Below, one piece after another: positions 1-9,018 of a stretch of DNA of 64,000 nucleotides. Every line of letters starts with the position of its first letter. Within the stretch, counting starts at the first letter, position 1. Below the pieces are notes generated by a model. It did not search any database. It was not told the DNA's origin and saw only the letters and a program-made list of their open reading frames with translations. Position numbers and translations under genes: made by a program. The DNA comes from an uncultured Paraprevotella sp. (GTDB lineage Bacteria > Bacteroidota > Bacteroidia > Bacteroidales > Bacteroidaceae): positions 62,001-126,000 of the forward strand of contig URDY01000003.1 of the NCBI GenBank assembly GCA_900546665.1, read 5' to 3'.

Positions 1-333
1 GTGGGATGTATTCGGGTGCTCTTTTCTTGTTTCTTGTAGTCTTTTTTCCCAGCGGTCTTTTTGCTCTTCTGCTGATCTGTATGCATCATAAATTTTAAAA
101 TGCATACCTTCCGGCAGTTTTTGGGTTGCAGAAAGCAGTATATTATATGTGCCTTTTCGTATCATTACAGGAAAAGGAATGTTTTCTTTAAAAAAGAATT
201 CGGAGCAGTATGAGATGTCAATCAAAGGGTCGTTGTTTTCCTGTTCAATGCGACTTCTGATAAAGTCTTTGGGCAGAGTTTTTCTTATTTTCAGATAGCA
301 TAAGATGACGTTCCAAATAACTCTTATTTTCAT
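1..333 (-). CDS. D-alanyl-D-alanine dipeptidase (VanX/DdpX-like), 5' part only
   Basis: The first 111 codons run leftward from an ATG at 333 without a stop to the window edge, so the gene continues outside. The translation contains KIYDAYRS at about residues 84-91. This matches the Y-D-A-Y-R-P/S motif of peptidase family M15D, the zinc D-Ala-D-Ala dipeptidases, whose Arg stabilises the transition state. The zinc-binding SxHxxGxAxD part would lie outside the window. The family cleaves D-Ala-D-Ala, either to recycle cell-wall dipeptide or, in VanX, to support vancomycin resistance. No vanH or vanA is visible here, so recycling is the more likely role. The start has a hydrophobic stretch (VIWNVILCYL) but no convincing signal peptide. 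Family call is fairly firm; exact role is inferred. Confidence 0.72.
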   Translation of the reverse strand, partial: MKIRVIWNVILCYLKIRKTLPKDFIRSRIEQENNDPLIDISYCSEFFFKENIPFPVMIRKGTYNILLSATQKLPEGMHFKIYDAYRSAEEQKDRWEKRLQETRKEHPNTSH

Positions 334-415
334 GGGTTAGGGCTTATGTGACGGTGAATTTATTGTAACTGAATGAAAATATATTTCTTGAAAGAGTCTT
401 AGGCTCAGATGAAGT

Positions 416-431
416 CCGATTCTATAATCGG
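416..431. repeat. Small perfect inverted repeat upstream of the dipeptidase gene
   Basis: CCGATT-CTAT-AATCGG is a perfect 6-bp inverted repeat about 85 bp upstream of the dipeptidase start. It could be a weak hairpin or an operator. No TAnnTTTG promoter was found for this gene in the 288-bp gap from 334 to 621, which otherwise holds only the alaS terminator. Confidence 0.3.
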
Positions 432-533
432 TTATTCTGATGATTTCTGTTCCTGATAGGTTAAGATATATTTAACGGCGACCAATACATATAAAATAAA
501 TGGTAATTCGTGTGTGGAACTATGTTTATAAAC

Positions 534-571
534 AAAAAATGCGGAGATCCAGAAAAAGATTCCGCATTTTT
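534..571 (-). terminator. Rho-independent terminator of alaS
   Basis: A 9-bp stem AAATGCGGA/TCCGCATTT with a roughly 14-nt loop lies 50 bp after the alaS stop. Read on the minus strand it is followed by a run of six T. Confidence 0.8.
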
Positions 572-621
572 ATTTATAGAGAATAATTTATAGCGTTTTC
601 CAATTGATTATCAAATGCGCC

Positions 622-3240
622 TTATAGGTTGGCCAGTTCGATAAATTTGTCTACAGCGGCACTTAAACCATCTTTGTTCTTTCCGCCTGCTGTTGCAAAA
701 TGTGCCTGACCACCGCCACCGCCTTGGATCAGTTTGGCAGCTTCACGAATGATCTGACCTACATTAATGCCGTGTTCCTTAACCATTGTGTCGGATGCAG
801 CTGCTGTCAGCATAGGTTTGTCTTCGTATATGCTTCCGATGATAACAATTGCATTTTCTGTCTCATTACGTAATTGGAAAGCCATATCCTTAACAATGTC
901 TGCCGGCATCGGGATTACGCGGCTATATAAGGTAACTCCGTTGATGGTTCTGGCATTTTGAATAATTTCTTTTTTTGTCAGAGCGGCTTTTTCTTTGATT
1001 ACGTTTTCCAGCTGTTTTTTCAATGTACCGTTTTCTTCTATGGCACGTGTGATAGCGGCCTTGACGTCTGGAGCGTTATTGAACATAGATCGCAGGCTGT
1101 TTACAAGATCCTGCATTTCATCGATCATTTGTTCAACTTTCTCTCCCGTGATTGCCTCGATACGGCGTACACCTGCTGCAACGGAACTTTCGCTTAGGAT
1201 TTTCACCATACCTAACTTTCCAGTAGATTTGGCATGGCAACCACCGCAGAATTCTACACTGTCACCGAACTGTACAACACGAACCTTGTCTCCATATTTT
1301 TCACCAAACAAAGCAATGGCTCCCAGTTCTTTTGCCTTTTCAATAGGCATGTCGCGGTGATCCTGCAACGGTATGTTTTCTCTGATTTTTGCGTTGACAA
1401 GGTGTTCAACCTGACGCAACTCTTCATCTGTCACTTTCTGGAAGTGAGAAAAGTCGAAACGGAGATAGTCTGGGGTTACGAGTGATCCTTTCTGTTCTAC
1501 ATGTTCACCGAGTACGGTACGCAGTGCCTGATCGAGCAGGTGAGTACAAGTGTGGTTTGCTTCACTGGCTGCACGAGCGTCAGTATCTACACATGCCATG
1601 AAGTTTGCTTCCGGATGTTGCGGCAAAGTTTTGGCAAGATGAACAGGAAGATTGTTTTCGCGTTTGGTATCGATAATCTCAATAGTTTCAAATTCAGAAC
1701 AGATAACGCCTTTATCGCCGACTTGTCCACCCATTTCGGCATAGAACGGAGTAGTGTCAAGTACGATTTGGTATAAAGTCTGTTTCTTTTGGGTGATTTT
1801 ACGGTAACGCAGAATATGACATTCATATTCAGTGTAGTCCCAGCCGACGAATTGAGTTTCGCCTTCTGCCAAAACAACCCAGTCGCCAGTTTCTACGGCA
1901 GCAGCATTACGGGCACGTTCCTTTTGTTTTTGCATTTCCGCATTAAAGGTTTCTTCATCAACGCTCATACCGTTTTCGCGGCAGATCAATTCTGTCAGAT
2001 CGAGCGGGAAACCATAAGTGTCGAACAAGGTGAATGCTTGTACGCCGTCGATGATATTTTTACCGGAAGCTTTGGTTTCTTCCATGACGCGGTCCAGCAG
2101 ACGAATACCTGTTTCAAGAGTACGGAGGAATGAATCTTCCTCTTCTTTCATAACCTTAGATATCAGTACTTTCTGTGCCTCAAGTTCCGGGTAGGATTTG
2201 CCCATCTCTTGTACCAGAACAGGAAGGAGTTTATACATAAATGCTTCTTTCTGTCCTAAGAATGTATAAGCGTAGCGTACTGCGCGGCGTAAGATGCGTC
2301 GAATGACATAACCGGCTTTGGCATTGCTTGGAAGCTGACCGTCAGCAATAGAGAAAGCAATGGTACGCAAATGGTCGGCAACTACGCGCATAGCGACGTC
2401 CTTCTTTGGATCGTCACCATAATGGCAACCTGAAAGTTCGCCGATAACCTTGATGATAGGTTGGAATACGTCAGTATCGTAGTTGGAGCGTTTGCCCTGC
2501 ATGACAGCACAAAGACGCTCGAATCCCATACCAGTATCAATAACTTTGGCAGGAAGAGGTTCCAATGACTGGTCTGCCTTACGGTTATATTGCATGAATA
2601 CAAGATTCCAGATCTCTATGACAAGTGGATTGTCCTTATTGACCAATTCACGTCCGGGAATCTTTGCTTTTTCTTCATCAGGGCGTAAGTCAATGTGAAT
2701 TTCTGAACAGGGACCGCAAGGACCAGTAGCTCCCATTTCCCAGAAATTGTCATGCTTATTACCGTTCAGAATATGATCTTCGGGAAGATATTTGGCCCAA
2801 TAACCTGCAGCTTCGTTGTCACGTTCCAGACCTTCGTCGGGTGCACCTTCAAAAACAGTAGCATAAAGATTGCTTTTGTCTATTTTCAGGACGTCAACCA
2901 AGAACTCCCAAGCCCATTCAATAGCTTCTTTCTTGAAATAGTCACCGAAACTCCAGTTACCCAGCATTTCGAACATGGTGTGATGATAAGTGTCGTGGCC
3001 GACTTCTTCAAGGTCGTTGTGTTTGCCGCTGACGCGGAGACATTTTTGTGAATCGGTACAACGTTTGCTTGTAGCAGGACGGTTGCCCAAAATAATGTCT
3101 TTGAATTGGTTCATTCCGGCATTGGTGAACATCAGTGTGGGGTCATCCTTGATAACCATAGGCGCTGATGGTACAATAAGATGTCCTTTTGACTCGAAAA
3201 ATTTGACGAACGAGTCGCGGATTTCGTTTGCAGTCATCAT
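622..3240 (-). CDS. alaS: Alanyl-tRNA synthetase
   Basis: Cytoplasmic class II synthetase that charges tRNA-Ala and edits mischarged Ser/Gly. 872 residues is the normal length. Class II motif 1 region at about 20-50 ([10 protein letters not shown] at 38-47), motif 2 at about 86-101 ([17 protein letters not shown]), motif 3 at 236-242 (DTGMGFER). The editing domain shows the zinc motif HTCTHLL and later CGGCH. The C-terminal domain has a glycine-rich GGGGGQAH segment. Two adjacent ATG codons (3240, 3237) are possible starts. The gene is divergent from the MerR gene and its promoter overlaps that gene's promoter. Confidence 0.98.
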   Translation of the reverse strand: MMTANEIRDSFVKFFESKGHLIVPSAPMVIKDDPTLMFTNAGMNQFKDIILGNRPATSKRCTDSQKCLRVSGKHNDLEEVGHDTYHHTMFEMLGNWSFGDYFKKEAIEWAWEFLVDVLKIDKSNLYATVFEGAPDEGLERDNEAAGYWAKYLPEDHILNGNKHDNFWEMGATGPCGPCSEIHIDLRPDEEKAKIPGRELVNKDNPLVIEIWNLVFMQYNRKADQSLEPLPAKVIDTGMGFERLCAVMQGKRSNYDTDVFQPIIKVIGELSGCHYGDDPKKDVAMRVVADHLRTIAFSIADGQLPSNAKAGYVIRRILRRAVRYAYTFLGQKEAFMYKLLPVLVQEMGKSYPELEAQKVLISKVMKEEEDSFLRTLETGIRLLDRVMEETKASGKNIIDGVQAFTLFDTYGFPLDLTELICRENGMSVDEETFNAEMQKQKERARNAAAVETGDWVVLAEGETQFVGWDYTEYECHILRYRKITQKKQTLYQIVLDTTPFYAEMGGQVGDKGVICSEFETIEIIDTKRENNLPVHLAKTLPQHPEANFMACVDTDARAASEANHTCTHLLDQALRTVLGEHVEQKGSLVTPDYLRFDFSHFQKVTDEELRQVEHLVNAKIRENIPLQDHRDMPIEKAKELGAIALFGEKYGDKVRVVQFGDSVEFCGGCHAKSTGKLGMVKILSESSVAAGVRRIEAITGEKVEQMIDEMQDLVNSLRSMFNNAPDVKAAITRAIEENGTLKKQLENVIKEKAALTKKEIIQNARTINGVTLYSRVIPMPADIVKDMAFQLRNETENAIVIIGSIYEDKPMLTAAASDTMVKEHGINVGQIIREAAKLIQGGGGGQAHFATAGGKNKDGLSAAVDKFIELANL

Positions 3241-3277
3241 TATTTCAAATTTTGCGTTATATATTCTTGAAAAAAGT

Positions 3278-3309
3278 TTTGCAAAGATAACTTGTTTTGC
3301 CTATTTTTG
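3278..3309 (+). promoter_or_regulatory. MerR-gene promoter (Bacteroides type)
   Basis: TTTG (3278-3281), a 20-bp spacer, then TATTTTTG (3302-3309) match both elements of the Bacteroidota vegetative promoter. It shares the same 30 bp with the alaS promoter on the other strand. Confidence 0.65.
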
Positions 3310-3313
3310 CAAG
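3282..3313 (-). promoter_or_regulatory. alaS promoter (Bacteroides type)
   Basis: Read on the minus strand, TATCTTTG (3289-3282) matches the TAnnTTTG -7 consensus. CTTG lies 20 bp upstream at 3313-3310, in place of TTTG. The predicted start of transcription is about 35 nt before alaS. It interleaves with the divergent merR promoter. Confidence 0.6.
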
Positions 3314-3348
3314 GAAAAGCTTGAAAACGAATGCTGTCTGATTAAATT

Positions 3349-3696
3349 ATGGTCTTGAATTCCGGTAAAGAGTTAAAGTTGTATTATACTATCGGGGAAG
3401 TGGCGGATATAATAGGTGTATCTGAAACTTTATTGCGTTATTGGGAGAAAGAATTTCCGACTATAGCTCCCAAAAAGGCAGGTCGTAATGTGCGGCAATA
3501 TACCAAGGATGATATAGAACAGATTCGGTTGATATATAGTCTGGTAAAGGTGAGAGGAATGAAACTTTCAGCAGCTCGTGAAGCTTTACGTAAGAACAAG
3601 GAAGGTACTCAGCAGACAGCGGAAGTTATCAGCCGATTGCAGGCAGTACGTGATGAATTGCTTAAAATAAAGAAGGAATTAGACGGATTGGTCTAA
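3349..3696 (+). CDS. MerR-family transcriptional regulator
   Basis: 115-residue protein with an N-terminal MerR winged helix: YYTIGEVADIIGVSETLLRYWEKEFP at about 12-37, followed by R-QYTKDDIEQI. The C-terminal third is a short coiled dimerisation helix, and there is no effector-binding domain or cysteine cluster. Such minimal MerR proteins are common in Bacteroidota as single genes of unknown target. It is divergent from alaS and shares 108 bp of regulatory DNA with it, so control of alaS or of itself is possible but unproven. The terminator stem begins inside the last codons of this gene. Confidence 0.9.
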   Translation: MVLNSGKELKLYYTIGEVADIIGVSETLLRYWEKEFPTIAPKKAGRNVRQYTKDDIEQIRLIYSLVKVRGMKLSAAREALRKNKEGTQQTAEVISRLQAVRDELLKIKKELDGLV

Positions 3697-3710
3697 TTCC
3701 TTCTTTTTTT
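3670..3710. terminator. Bidirectional terminator between the MerR gene and rel
   Basis: A perfect 15-bp stem (AAGAAGGAATTAGAC and its complement, 3670-3684 and 3691-3705) with a 6-nt loop is followed by T7 on the plus strand. The left arm lies wholly within the MerR coding sequence. On the minus strand the hairpin follows the rel stop by about 20 bp. Confidence 0.85.
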
Positions 3711-3730
3711 ATTATTCTTATTGTAAGGAT

Positions 3731-5992
3731 TTAGCTGATACGGGTGACTTCTTCAATGCCCTCTATCGCTTTGAGATTCTGACAGATAGATTTGACATCC
3801 TCAACGTCATGTACGCCAAGTTGGATTTCACTTTCAAATATGCCATCTGTAGTTGTTACTGTCAGTTTGTTAATATTAATGTTCAATTGGTCTGAGAGGA
3901 CACCTGTCAACTGATGGAGTATGCCGATATGGTCTATTCCGTTTATTTTGAGAGTGACAGGGAAGTACAATGTTTTGTGGATATCCCATGTCGCTGCAAT
4001 GATATGGTTGCCGTCGCTGGCTTTTAATTTGGCGGCTATTGGACATTGGCGTTTGTGAATATAGACTCTTTGGTTGTTGTCAATGTAGCCCAACACATCA
4101 TCACCAGGTATTGGGTGACAACATTCTGCTATAACGAAACGCTTGATGTTCTCTTCGTTTAAAACGACATTTTTTTTATTGAGGGTCACGACAGGATTGT
4201 CTGTCTGAGACTCTTGTTCTTTGTGAGTGATTTTATTCTTTTTCCGTTTGAGGAATGGAATATACTGTGTCCAGCTGCTTTCTGTTTTAGTCTGTGACTT
4301 ATTGTGCAGAACATCCAGATCTTCCTGTCCGAGTACGACCTTTTTGTTGCCAATGGCCAGAAACAGGTCTTCCCGGAATTTGATATGATGAAGATCACAC
4401 AATTTGTCTATATTCATGCTGTTAGGCTCAATGTCAGCTTTTTCAAAGAATTCATTGAGTATATCTTCGCCCTGTTTCTGAAATTCTCGTTCTTCCCTGC
4501 GTAAAATGGCCTGGATCTTTCCTTTCGCTTTTGCTGTAGTGGCAAAATTGATCCATTCTTTTTGTACACGTTGTGTTTTAGAGGTCAGAATCTCCACTTG
4601 ATCTCCGCTGTGAAGCTTATGGCTTAATGGTACAAGCTTGTGATTGACTTTTGCACCAATACAGTGGCTGCCTAAGAAAGTATGGATACTGAAAGCGAAA
4701 TCCAAAGCAGTACAGTCTGCCGGCATGGTTTTGAATTCACCTTTCGGGGTGACTACAAAAATTTCGGATGCATAGAGGTTAAGCTTGATGGCGTCAAGAA
4801 AGTCTAAGGCATTAGGTTGAGGATCGTCCAGGATTTCCTTGATTGTATGTAGCCATTTTTCCAGTTCGTTTTCGCTGTCTACTGCCGTTTTGCTGCCTTC
4901 TTTGTATTTCCAGTGTGCAGCAAAGCCCTGTTCCGCCATTTCGTCCATTCGTTTGGAGCGTATCTGTACCTCTATCCATTGGCCGGTTTTGCTCATTAAA
5001 GTGACATGAAGAGCCTGATATCCGTTTGCTTTCGGATGGTTCAGCCAGTCGCGAAGACGTTCGGGATGAGGCTTGTATATTTTGCTCGCGCAAACATATA
5101 TCTGGAAGCATTCTGTTATCTCGTCTTCTGATTTTTGAGGTTCAAAAATGATGCGTACTGCCAGTATGTCATAAATTTCTTCAAAGCCGATATGCTTGTT
5201 TTGCATTTTGCACCAAATAGAGTAAGGTGTCTTGATACGGGCCTTGATGGTATAGTTGACTCCAAGCCGATCAAGTTCTTCTCTGATCGGAAGGGTAAAT
5301 TCTTCAAATACTGAATCTCGTTGTGCCTGTGTACGTGCCAGTTTGTCAACTATTTGTCTGTATTCTTCTGGATGTTCATATTTGAAACTGAGATCCTCAA
5401 GCTCTTCTTTTATTTTGTTTAATCCCAAGCGATTAGCAAGAGGGGCATAGATATAAAGCGTTTCACCGGCTATTTTATACTGTTTGTTGGGCTGCTGAGA
5501 TCCCAGTGTACGCATGTTATGCAGGCGGTCTGATATCTTGATAAGAATGACGCGAATGTCGTCACTCATAGTCAGAAGTAGTTTTTTGAATGATTCGGCC
5601 TGTGCAGATGCCTTGTCACCGAATATGCCACCTGAAATTTTGGTCAGACCATCTACGATAAGTGCTATTTTAGGACCGAAGATATTTGAAATATCTTCTA
5701 CGGTATAGTCCGTATCTTCAACTACATCGTGGAGTAAGGCGGCACAGATGGATGTAGATCCCAGTCCTATTTCGCCGCAGACAATTTGCGCTACAGCTAT
5801 AGGGTGCATGATATAAGGTTCACCAGACAAGCGTCTTACTCCCTTATGAGCCTGTTTGGCAAAATTAAAGGCTTTATTGATAATATCAACCTTTTTTCGG
5901 TGACGTGATGCCAGATAGGTGTCAATAAGATGCTGGTAGGCATCATTAACCATTTTTTCGTCATCAAGTTGTTTTTGCATGATATCTTCCAT
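3731..5992 (-). CDS. Bifunctional (p)ppGpp synthetase/hydrolase, RelA/SpoT family
   Basis: 753-residue cytoplasmic stringent-response enzyme that makes (p)ppGpp from GTP/GDP and ATP and also degrades it. The N-terminal HD hydrolase is intact: H63, HDVVED at 88-93 and D155, which supports real hydrolase activity. The synthetase domain spans about 240-370 with GYQALHV and EVQIRSKRMDEMAEQGFAAHWKYK. A TGS domain lies at about 400-460 and a C-terminal ACT domain at about 680-753. The ATG at 5992 is preceded by a good AAGGAGG five to six bases upstream, unusual in this phylum, which favours it over the ATG at 5980. It is the last gene of the parA-parB-DUF5683-mltD-rel string, 24 bp after mltD. Confidence 0.96.
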   Translation of the reverse strand: MEDIMQKQLDDEKMVNDAYQHLIDTYLASRHRKKVDIINKAFNFAKQAHKGVRRLSGEPYIMHPIAVAQIVCGEIGLGSTSICAALLHDVVEDTDYTVEDISNIFGPKIALIVDGLTKISGGIFGDKASAQAESFKKLLLTMSDDIRVILIKISDRLHNMRTLGSQQPNKQYKIAGETLYIYAPLANRLGLNKIKEELEDLSFKYEHPEEYRQIVDKLARTQAQRDSVFEEFTLPIREELDRLGVNYTIKARIKTPYSIWCKMQNKHIGFEEIYDILAVRIIFEPQKSEDEITECFQIYVCASKIYKPHPERLRDWLNHPKANGYQALHVTLMSKTGQWIEVQIRSKRMDEMAEQGFAAHWKYKEGSKTAVDSENELEKWLHTIKEILDDPQPNALDFLDAIKLNLYASEIFVVTPKGEFKTMPADCTALDFAFSIHTFLGSHCIGAKVNHKLVPLSHKLHSGDQVEILTSKTQRVQKEWINFATTAKAKGKIQAILRREEREFQKQGEDILNEFFEKADIEPNSMNIDKLCDLHHIKFREDLFLAIGNKKVVLGQEDLDVLHNKSQTKTESSWTQYIPFLKRKKNKITHKEQESQTDNPVVTLNKKNVVLNEENIKRFVIAECCHPIPGDDVLGYIDNNQRVYIHKRQCPIAAKLKASDGNHIIAATWDIHKTLYFPVTLKINGIDHIGILHQLTGVLSDQLNININKLTVTTTDGIFESEIQLGVHDVEDVKSICQNLKAIEGIEEVTRIS

Positions 5993-6016
5993 CGGACCCT
6001 CCTTTTTTGACAGTTG

Positions 6017-7297
6017 TTATCTGACTCTTAGTTTCCTTCCTGCACGTATGCTGTTTCCTCTCAGTCCGTTAAGACGTTTAAGTTTGCTCACTGTTGTTCC
6101 ATTCCTTTTCGCTATTGTTGATAAAGTGTCTCCGCGTCGTACTGTTACGGTTCTGCTTCTCGACTTGCTCTTCTTGCGGGTCGTTGTTTTCGTAGCCTTT
6201 TCTTCCTCAACTTTTACGATAGAACGGTTTGTGAACAATTCATCTGATTTATAGTTGTATACAGAATCACCAGCATTGATGAAAGCGCTGATACCGTGTG
6301 TAGGCAAACGTAAAATGCATTCTGATGTTTTGCCACCGGGAATAAGATCTGTGCGGTATTGTGGATTAAGAGCCCGTACTTCTTCAGGCTTGACATTGCA
6401 CATGGCTGTGATCTGTTCAATATGTACATCTCTGTTGATCAGAATAGTGTCTGTACTGGCCGGAAGTTTACTGTTCATGGGGCATATATTGTGCTCACAG
6501 TAATAGTTCATAACGTAGTTGGCTGCAATAAATGCCGGTACATATCCTCTGGTTTCCTTGGGCAAATAAGGGTAGATCTTCCAATAGTCGTTTACTTTTC
6601 CTGCACGATAGATGGCTTTATTGATATTGGCTGGTCCACAATTGTAGGCTGCAATGACCAATGTCCAGTCACCGTATATTTCATAAAGGTCTTTCAGATA
6701 ATGGGCTGCAGCATAGGATGATTTGATAGGGTCACGTCTTTCGTCTACCAGACTGTTGATTTCCAGTCCGTATCGTTTTCCTGTGGTAACCATAAACTGC
6801 CAAAGTCCGGCAGCTCCAGCACGTGACGTGGCCTTAGGGTTCAGAGCTGATTCAATGATAGGCAAATATTTCAGTTCGAGTGGAAGCTGATAGCTTTCCA
6901 AAGCTTCTTCAAAGATAGGAATATAAAAATTGTTGGCTCCCAGCATATACGAAACTGAACTGCGCAACTTTGTGCAATACATATCAATGAATTTTCTGAC
7001 GACTTCATTGTAAGGCATTTCTATTACATTGGGCAGTCGTTTAAGTCTGTCAATATATTCTTGATCTGAAAATGTGGGATTTTCGTTTGAACTTTCACAG
7101 TTTTCGTCAAAAGACAGATAATTTTTAGAATGCCATTCCATCAAAAGACTGTCTATTTCATAGGTCATACCTTCAGGTAACTCTATGGATTCGTCTTTAC
7201 CCGTATTTTCGTCATGTATAGTAATATCATTCTGTGCAAAAACCAAACTATGGCTTAGAATGAAAGCGGTGCATATTAATCCTATTTTCTTTATCAT
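6017..7297 (-). CDS. mltD: Lytic murein transglycosylase with LysM domain, MltD-like
   Basis: 426 residues with a signal peptide (about 1-21, ending VFAQ). A transglycosylase SLT domain spans about 125-245 with catalytic Glu149 in LPIIESALNP, then GAAGLWQFM and AAYNCGP. One LysM peptidoglycan-binding domain lies at about 382-426 (VRRGDTLSTIAKRNG). It cleaves the MurNAc-GlcNAc bond to give 1,6-anhydro products in the periplasm. A basic, Lys/Arg/Ser/Thr-rich linker precedes LysM. E. coli MltD usually carries two LysM units; here only one is seen. The gene sits 3 bp after the DUF5683 gene in the par operon. Confidence 0.93.
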   Translation of the reverse strand: MIKKIGLICTAFILSHSLVFAQNDITIHDENTGKDESIELPEGMTYEIDSLLMEWHSKNYLSFDENCESSNENPTFSDQEYIDRLKRLPNVIEMPYNEVVRKFIDMYCTKLRSSVSYMLGANNFYIPIFEEALESYQLPLELKYLPIIESALNPKATSRAGAAGLWQFMVTTGKRYGLEINSLVDERRDPIKSSYAAAHYLKDLYEIYGDWTLVIAAYNCGPANINKAIYRAGKVNDYWKIYPYLPKETRGYVPAFIAANYVMNYYCEHNICPMNSKLPASTDTILINRDVHIEQITAMCNVKPEEVRALNPQYRTDLIPGGKTSECILRLPTHGISAFINAGDSVYNYKSDELFTNRSIVKVEEEKATKTTTRKKSKSRSRTVTVRRGDTLSTIAKRNGTTVSKLKRLNGLRGNSIRAGRKLRVR

Positions 7298-7300
7298 TCT

Positions 7301-8122
7301 TTAAAAGTTAAGTTTACATTGTATGCCGACTGATGAATTGGCCATATTCCTTCCGGAATTAAAAACGGCTGGTTCTATTTTCAGTCCCAGGTCTTTTGAA
7401 ATATCAAATGAAGAGAGTTCTGCGTCTACATAAGCATCAACCACTGAAAGCAGATAAACTCCAATCATCGCAAAGATACTCATATCTCTGTATTTCCGGT
7501 AATAATTTTTCTTGTTTTTGAAAATATCTTTGTATTGATCTTCTTTTCCTGTGATATCATAATTCATGGGGAGCATATTCATATAGCTTTTGGTATTTGG
7601 ATCATCGTCCATAATATCCAGATAAGCCTGTGAGTAATCACTGTACATTTGATTGTTCCAGGTAAGTGCGTAAAGACATCCTAGAAAACCACCATATACG
7701 ATGGGGATTTTCCATAGTTTACGGTTGTAGATCTGTCCGGCTCCCGGGATAATCAAGGAAAGCCATAAAGCACGTTGCGGATCGGGTATAAAACGTTTTT
7801 CTGCTTTATAGTCATTAAGATGAAGCAAGGAATCTGTTTGTCGTACGATAGTGGCAGAATCCTGAATTTCTTTAACGGCAGGTACGATGATACTGTCTTT
7901 GGATTGAATTTGCTGTTTACTGTGGTTCAGTAAGGTATCGGCTTGTGCGGGAATGCTGTCAGACAAAAGTCTGGCATGTGCTTGTGCAACAGAGGTTAAG
8001 GTGTCAGGCATGACGCGAGAAGAGTCCGTCTGTGCACAAAGACTATTGTTCCCGCATGGCCATATGAGAAGACCAAGCAGGAAACAAATATAAAAATGAT
8101 ATGTGAAATGTTTTTTTTTCAA
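7301..8122 (-). CDS. DUF5683 envelope protein
   Basis: 273 residues. Signal peptide or N-terminal anchor at about 1-31 (MKKK plus FYICFLLGLLIW). A variable Ser/Thr/Asp-rich stretch is followed by the conserved core PDPQRALWLSLIIPGAGQIY at about 112-131, then two or three membrane helices (GGFLGCLYALTW, AMIGVYLLSVVDAYVDA). This resembles DUF5683, a Bacteroidota family of unknown function. The best start is TTG at 8122, overlapping the parB stop as TTGA. No ATG occurs before residue 38, which would remove the signal sequence. Its fixed place between parB and mltD suggests an envelope role, but function is unknown. Confidence 0.8.
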   Translation of the reverse strand: MKKKHFTYHFYICFLLGLLIWPCGNNSLCAQTDSSRVMPDTLTSVAQAHARLLSDSIPAQADTLLNHSKQQIQSKDSIIVPAVKEIQDSATIVRQTDSLLHLNDYKAEKRFIPDPQRALWLSLIIPGAGQIYNRKLWKIPIVYGGFLGCLYALTWNNQMYSDYSQAYLDIMDDDPNTKSYMNMLPMNYDITGKEDQYKDIFKNKKNYYRKYRDMSIFAMIGVYLLSVVDAYVDAELSSFDISKDLGLKIEPAVFNSGRNMANSSVGIQCKLNF

Positions 8123-9012
8123 TTTTTCAGACGATCAAACAGTTCTATAATACGTTCTAGTTCTTCTTCGTTGGTAAATGGTATGCTGATTTTCCCTTTG
8201 CCTTTCTCTGAGCAAGTCAGTTGTACTTTGGTCTGGAAGAATTTGGAAAGGCTGTCCTTAAGAATATTGTATTCTTCAGGAAGTTTGGCGCCTTTGGGTG
8301 TGATCTTTTTACTGCCGGCTTTAACACTTTCTCCTTCCAGTAGTGCCTTGACCATCTCTTCGACTTTCCTTACGGAGAGCTTTTCTTTTATAATTTCATG
8401 AAACAGCTTGATTTGCAGTGTCGGATTATCCAACGCAAGTAATGCTCGGGCATGTCCCATATCGATTTCCTTATTTTGCAGAGCCATCTGTATGGGGGCA
8501 GGCAAGCGGAGAAGACGGAGATAATTCGTGATAGTGGAACGGTTTTTGCCGACTCTTTCACTTAGTCTCTCTTGAGTCAGATCATACTGTTCAATGAGAT
8601 GCTGATATGCCAATGCGATTTCTACTGAATTAAGATCTTCTCGCTGGATATTTTCAATCAATGCCATTTCCATGACATTTTCATCGTCTGCCGTGCGGAT
8701 ATATGCAGGAATTGTGCGTAATCCGGCCAGTTTTGATGCTCTCCATCTGCGTTCGCCGGCAATGAGTTGGTAAGTATCATCGCTCATTTGACGCAGGGTG
8801 ATAGGTTGTACGATACCAATTTCTGCAATGGAGTCTGCCAGTTCTTGCAAACTTGTCGGGTCAAACTCTTTGCGTGGTTGGTTGGGATTGGCCGTTATTT
8901 TATCAAGTTCAATTTCGTTTATAGTGGAAGATCCGCTTGTATGGACTTCTTGGGTAGATATCAGTGCGTCAAGTCCTCGTCCTAAAGCAGGAAATTTTTT
9001 GTGTACAGCCAT
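8119..9012 (-). CDS. parB: Chromosome-partitioning protein ParB (Spo0J family)
   Basis: 297 residues. The N-terminal ParB/CTPase domain has GERRWRA at 86-92 and ENIQREDLN at 120-128. A central helix-turn-helix (LTQERLSERVGKNRSTITNYLRLL, about 145-168) binds parS, and a C-terminal dimer domain ends in ELERIIELFDRL. It loads on parS near the origin and works with ParA and SMC in chromosome segregation. It starts 6 bp after parA. No consensus parS was noticed in this window. Confidence 0.96.
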   Translation of the reverse strand: MAVHKKFPALGRGLDALISTQEVHTSGSSTINEIELDKITANPNQPRKEFDPTSLQELADSIAEIGIVQPITLRQMSDDTYQLIAGERRWRASKLAGLRTIPAYIRTADDENVMEMALIENIQREDLNSVEIALAYQHLIEQYDLTQERLSERVGKNRSTITNYLRLLRLPAPIQMALQNKEIDMGHARALLALDNPTLQIKLFHEIIKEKLSVRKVEEMVKALLEGESVKAGSKKITPKGAKLPEEYNILKDSLSKFFQTKVQLTCSEKGKGKISIPFTNEEELERIIELFDRLKN

Positions 9013-9018
9013 ATATCG

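Noticed and set aside
1..333. VanX-type vancomycin resistance cluster
   Set aside because: Only a fragment of one D-Ala-D-Ala dipeptidase is visible and no vanA, vanH, vanR or vanS gene accompanies it.
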